NCBI GenBank assembly: GCA_028565635.1 | Contig: JAOXYB010018628.1 | Location: 1 to 14,146 of the forward strand | Reading direction: 5' to 3' | DNA: 14,146 nucleotides | Source of the DNA: Phoronis ovalis | Lineage: Eukaryota > Phoronida > Phoronidae | Program-made: the position numbers and the translations under genes | Shown: one piece after another, positions 10,344 through 14,146 of the stretch | How the letters are laid out: each line of letters starts with the position of its first letter | Position numbering within the stretch: position 1 is the first letter of the stretch | The notes under the pieces: generated by a model | What the model was told of the DNA's origin: nothing | What the model saw: only the letters and a program-made list of their open reading frames with translations | Databases searched by the model: none

Positions 10344-10375
10344 TCAGTATTTTCTTATATATAAGAAAATACTGA
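10344..10375. repeat. Perfect 32-bp palindrome without spacer
   Basis: The arm TCAGTATTTTCTTATA (10344-10359) is followed directly by its exact reverse complement (10360-10375), so all 16 pairs match and there is no loop. Symmetry breaks immediately on both sides. The centre is TATATA. A cruciform or snap-back structure is possible, and such sequences are often unstable or collapse in cloning and assembly. It is far beyond what short AT-rich DNA is expected to give by chance. Confidence 0.9.
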
Positions 10376-11155
10376 AATAACTGAATCAGGTCTTGATATG
10401 TTTTAAAAATGGTATCTAAGTATCACAAACAGATTAGTATATAATAATCCAAATGTATATCCTCCTTTTATTGAACCAGTTATAATCAACAAATGTAAAC
10501 TTTGGAATACCTTGATCTAGGTTTTGATTCCACAATAAATAATAAGCAACTGGCTTCCACTGTAGTGGTTACATGTGGACAACAACTGTGCAGGTGAGGA
10601 ATGTGACATACAGTGGCTAGTTGTGTTTGACACACCTTTATTTTGTCAGATTATAGTAAACATTATATAGCTGTGCATTTTAGATTTGTTTTACATTTTC
10701 TCACAAAGAAAACATTTAACACTTATAGATTTTTTTATACTCATATGCTGGTCCTATTAATATTAATGTGGGTGTACATTATCCAGTAAATAGTTTTCAA
10801 TCATAAAGAATTAAACTTTGTTGTAATTTTAATGAAGTGAACAGTATTATCTGTGTATGGCATAGTTTTAAAAGGTTGCCCTGTCACTGTTGCACTTGAA
10901 TTAGCTTTTCTGTCAATGCTATTGGTCTCTTCTCAACACACCTTGATGATAAATTATTTGTCCCCGTGTTAAATTACGTTTCAATTTTTAAGGACAAGTA
11001 CGACAGTTGTTTTCAATGTGACACCCTTAAAATATAGTTGTCAAAAAAAATGAGTTCAGGATATTGCATGTTAAATTTGATATAGTTGAGTAACTTTTGA
11101 AAAAATATCTATCACAACACTGCAAATGCCATGGTCTCTAACTGGATGTATATAA

Positions 11156-11485
11156 TTATAGATGAGAGAAAGTACAGTAGATAGATCTGAATAGAATTAG
11201 ATGTGGTACTGTACATACTTCCAGGAGGTCATGGACAGAGTCTTTATATAGTTCTATGTTAATAGTCATGTTCACCAAGTTCACTTTCGCTTGCAAAAAT
11301 GAATAAAACTCATGGTGATGGAGTGAGAGTTGCCTGGTATGTCTGTACTTAACATGTTTCTTAAACACATTATCACGTACTGATACATCAAAGCCTAGGA
11401 TCACAGTCACTGCACTGTTCAGTGGATTGGTGTGGACATTTATCATAACGCACTTATTCAATTTCTTCCAAATCCCCCTCCCCAA
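11156..11485 (-). pseudogene. Unrecognised minus-strand open frame, possible gene relic
   Basis: This is the longest open frame of the window apart from real exons, about 109 codons on the minus strand, with a TTG as its nominal start and its first ATG 13 codons in. The translation has alternating polar and hydrophobic residues, several H/K/R clusters (such as HVKYRH and LSLHHHEFY) and an even residue mix, unlike the C-, I- and F-rich translations of the other chance frames. I recognise no family. It lies inside the KDM3 intron in antisense orientation and follows another open stretch on the same strand (11549-11764). A decayed mobile-element ORF is one explanation; chance is another. Confidence 0.22.
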
Positions 11486-11548
11486 AATTGCTAGACATTT
11501 TGCCCATCAGGACAGGTAGTGTGCTAATCATGAAAGTGGTCACTGGTC

Positions 11549-11764
11549 CTACAGCTTGTTCACTATGTAATTAGAATGTCCAAGACTGACTTGGAATTGG
11601 CATGGTTGTGGTTTTGTGTAGGATGATTGCATACTGGGCTGTTCTTTAGTTACTGTAGGTCTACAATTAAGGTTCCTGGTTAATGAGCCATAGCTGTATA
11701 TGGTCTGCTGCACTGAGGCCTGAACATCTATCCTAATGTTCAGGTTGTTGTTGACATTAAGCAT
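11549..11764 (-). pseudogene. Second minus-strand open frame upstream of 11156-11485
   Basis: About 71 codons beginning with an ATG at 11764 and ending in TAG at 11551-11549. The product is polar and rich in N, Q, S and T, with no domain I recognise. On the same strand, a pyrimidine tract ending in CCCCAG (AG at plus 11800-11799) precedes it by 34 nt, but the frame from that acceptor meets a stop before the ATG. The surrounding 11160-11770 is less AT-rich than its neighbours. It may be part of the same relic as 11156-11485; no intact gene can be assembled from what is seen. Confidence 0.18.
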
Positions 11765-11999
11765 TCTTCTATGTTTCTAAAATATTTGTCCAAGATTCCT
11801 GGGGAAAAAATAGGGATTTTGACCTTGTATGATCTGACCAGCTGTTTCAATTTGTTAATCATTTTGCATTAGTTTTGACAGAACAGTGTGCTTAAACTTT
11901 CAACTGTCATTATTTAGGCCTGCTGACATTTTTCAGCTTTTTGCTGCTTATTAACATGGTGTAATAAATCTTTGTATATAATGCCTTTGGTTTTCTGGC

Positions 12000-12245
12000 C
12001 TACCTAACCGGTGTGCATTCCAACCATCAATCCTCCATCGTGCTAGAAATTGGCGCAAGTTTGGAAAAGACGGTCCAAGTAGGAGGAATTTTGGCACGAA
12101 AATCGGAAAATGGAGTTTATGCTATTTAAGTAGGCCTGCTTTTGTTGTGCAACATTGCAAAACCGTGAGTGAATTAAATTTCATATAAAACATGTGGACT
12201 CTTGCGAAAAGATAGCAGTGCACACCAAAACTGTAGCGACAAAGT
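12000..12245. promoter_or_regulatory. Second CpG-enriched patch, candidate intronic regulatory element
   Basis: About nine CpGs fall in 240 bp, against roughly one per 100 bp nearby. The patch contains TTGGCGCAA (12050-12058), similar to an E2F site, TATTTAAG near 12122-12129, a GTGAGT donor-like hexamer near 12165-12170, and an imperfect inverted repeat pairing 12038-12051 with 12087-12099, plus TCCTCC (12031-12036) and GGAGGA (12082-12087). An internal promoter with an alternative non-coding first exon for the KDM3 gene, an enhancer, or a short mobile element are all possible. No coding frame crosses it. Confidence 0.3.
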
Positions 12246-14028
12246 AAACTACTCTATTATAGGTCTGTAGCTGCTAGGCTTGCATTTCAAAAATAAAACA
12301 GCGTTACAGCTCAATTTAGTGTACACGTTTCAGCTTTTAATGTACATAAATAGATTGAGTGCTTATTAATCTAACACACCTCTATAGTAACCTGTAATTT
12401 ATCAGCCTGCATTTTGTGTCTCGGAAAATTTCCACAAAAATAACTGTTAGTTGTTCATTAATTACACCTGTATTTTTCTCGGCACAAACATTTTAATTTT
12501 CAGTACATATATAGTTAGGAATATGAGTAGCTTATTCTTTTCTTCCCAGAAGTTGTCCCGACTATCTAAACACTAAACGTATTTGCTTGTACAGCATTAA
12601 ATGAATGGTGGATTCTATAGGAGTATTGTGTGCTGAGTAAGGCGTATTTTCACACTATTCATATAGACATTTAAGTGTTTATCAGAAAGTAGCTAGTGCA
12701 GTTTTGTATTTATTTTCAAAATTTAACATGACTAGTGCTTCGGTGTGTACTGTGATAATTTTTTTCATAAAATATAATCCAGAAATTGTATCTTTATAAT
12801 AAATTCTTTATAGCCAGCATGATCGTCCTGCATGTAGGTTGAATTGCCTAACTGTCCTTGCAGAATGAATACTGATACTTTTAGAAGACCTCTCAATGTC
12901 TACTTGATTGAATTGGACAGGTTTAGCTGTACATCGGTGAAGATAAATATCATTTTTAATCCAACAATGGTGGTAGATTGAAAGCAACAATCGGAATTAC
13001 TTATGTAGGTGGACAATTTATCTTGAAAGATGGACAGTTGTTAGCTTGACCATTCTTGAAAGCATTAAAAACACAATAAAATTCTGCTGTCATCTACAGA
13101 CAACCTCTTTTTCATCTGTCTCATCTCATCGTCTTGCTACCTTTGTTCTATGATTCCTGTACAACGAAAAGCAATTAAAGTACAGCGACAAGTCAGTTCT
13201 GCGTTTTTCCACAACATGTAGGTCAATCTACTGGCCTGGAACGCAATTGAATTTTATAGTGCAAATGTTCAGAATTGCATTTAAAGTTTGCACGATTTTG
13301 TTCTGATTTATATTTTGATCCTAATTGCCTGTGTGAACAGGGCTTTTAGTTTGATATTTAAAGGACACATTATCTGGCTGTCTGGTCTGTCTTATTTATT
13401 GTCAGATGTGGGAAGCATTATTGTCTATTAGAATAGGTCAATTTGTGGTATTTCATTGGTTTTAAAAAGACAACAGTTAATCAGTCATGAATACCTATTT
13501 GGTTCAGGTGAAAGTAATCATGCAGGATGCAACTCATTGTGATATTATTTATACTTTTTATGGTTATTTACATTCATGTTTTAAGCTCTGGTTATTAAAT
13601 ACAGTATTACTGACCACAAAGTTCATATAGGTGCAAAGGTTCAGCTTGTGCTAGTTTACTATTGGTAATGTGACCTCAGTATGATTAAAAATAAATTATA
13701 GTGTCATTGTGGTATCCACAAGCATGAAAAAAAACATATGGATTAGAGTTTTGAAGTCTTTGTTAACATGTGATGGTTTAACTTGTCAGAAATATACATG
13801 AGGACTTTTTTATCCTGTTTATACATTGCTACGACTTGACAGCTACGTCCAAGATTTGGGTGGTGCACGGGTGCAGTTTTATCGCAAAGCTATCCCACGA
13901 ATCTTGACATTATATGTGTTTCATCATTTGCTGTTTCTGTAGTTTCTAGTTTACCTTCATAACCTTGAAAACTTGATGTGTTACTTTGTTCTCATGAAAA
14001 CCATGTATAAACTGAATTAAAAGGTATG

Positions 14029-14146
14029 AGGTTCAAAGCCTGTAGGCCAGCATCATACTTCAGTTCTTCAGGTTCAAAGCCTGTAGGCCAGCATCATACT
14101 TCAGTTCTTCAGGTTCAAAGCCTGTAGGCCAGCATCATACTTCAGT
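14029..14146. repeat. Perfect 41-bp tandem repeat (minisatellite), truncated by window end
   Basis: A 41-bp unit beginning AGGTTCAAAGCCTGTAGGCC repeats from 14029, 14070 and 14111, giving 2.9 identical copies before the window stops. The left edge is clear, since position 14028 differs from the matching base in the next copy. Each unit includes GCCT-GT-AGGC, a small self-complementary core, and GGTTCAAAGCC, which resembles a tRNA T-arm. Identity between copies suggests recent expansion or an assembly artefact. The full copy number lies outside the window. Confidence 0.95.

Larger units (their letters stand above)
5406..14146 (+). other. Long first intron of the KDM3 homologue (partial)
   Basis: From the donor to the window end no segment encodes the expected continuation (V-x-VEFD, then W-x-KR-WVKVY-like residues), so at least 8.7 kb of intron 1 is present and its acceptor lies to the right. 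Composition is AT-rich with few CpGs. Stretches 5406-6180, 6680-8590, 8640-10340, 10380-11150, 11800-12000 and 12250-14020 hold no gene I can support; short palindromes such as TCGAGA-A-TCTCGA (6189-6201) and AATCTTAAGATT (7681-7692) are scattered through. Several acceptor-like tracts, the best ending at 9627, are not followed by family sequence. An unrelated nested gene is not excluded but not seen. Confidence 0.75.

Noticed and set aside
13490-13630. TTGGTTCAG acceptor followed by about 40 open codons in phase 0
   Set aside because: The translation is hydrophobic and AT-driven, unlike KDM3 exon 2, and no donor precedes the stop.
14029-14146. tRNA gene suggested by GGTTCAAAGCC
   Set aside because: No acceptor stem, D arm or anticodon arm can be folded around it; it is one segment of a 41-bp tandem repeat.
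14029-14146. CRISPR array, because of regularly repeated identical segments
   Set aside because: The copies are contiguous with no variable spacers, and the host is an animal.

Overview
This is a stretch of animal nuclear DNA: AT-rich, low in CpG apart from two patches, with one recognisable protein-coding exon that ends at a consensus GT splice donor. No bacterial operon, rRNA, tRNA or CRISPR array is visible. The exon belongs to the KDM3/JMJD1 family of histone H3K9 demethylases. With the compact, AT-rich context, an invertebrate metazoan seems most likely, but the sequence alone does not fix the phylum.

Layout. Positions 1-4600 hold no gene I can support. They contain short GTACGAAT repeats at the very start, a GC-shifted patch with an 11-C run near 1640-1820 that looks like a mobile-element remnant, a few short palindromes, and a weak hint of a divergent first exon on the minus strand at 4557-4588. 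Positions 4600-4940 form the most CpG-dense part of the window and carry two CCAAT boxes, a perfect CRE (TGACGTCA) and an E-box (CACGTG), so this is the likely core promoter. Positions 4941-5249 are probable 5' leader or 5' intron, with a plausible 3' splice site at 5213-5214 and two small upstream ORFs. Positions 5250-5405 are the first coding exon of the KDM3 homologue (52 codons, phase 0 donor). Positions 5406-14146 read as a long first intron whose acceptor lies outside the window.

Inside the intron, the features worth reading are a perfect 32-bp palindrome at 10344-10375, a 10-bp-arm inverted repeat at 6652-6673, two consecutive minus-strand open stretches at 11156-11764 with a coding-like look but no recognised family, a second CpG-enriched patch at about 12000-12240 with an imperfect hairpin and an E2F-like site, and a perfect 41-bp tandem repeat at 14029-14146 that runs off the end of the window.

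Functionally there is one gene here. The promoter and first exon would start a chromatin demethylase transcript, and the long first intron is where additional control elements would be expected. I did not find a clearly novel biological system. The best leads are the palindrome, the tandem array, the minus-strand open frames and the second CpG patch.
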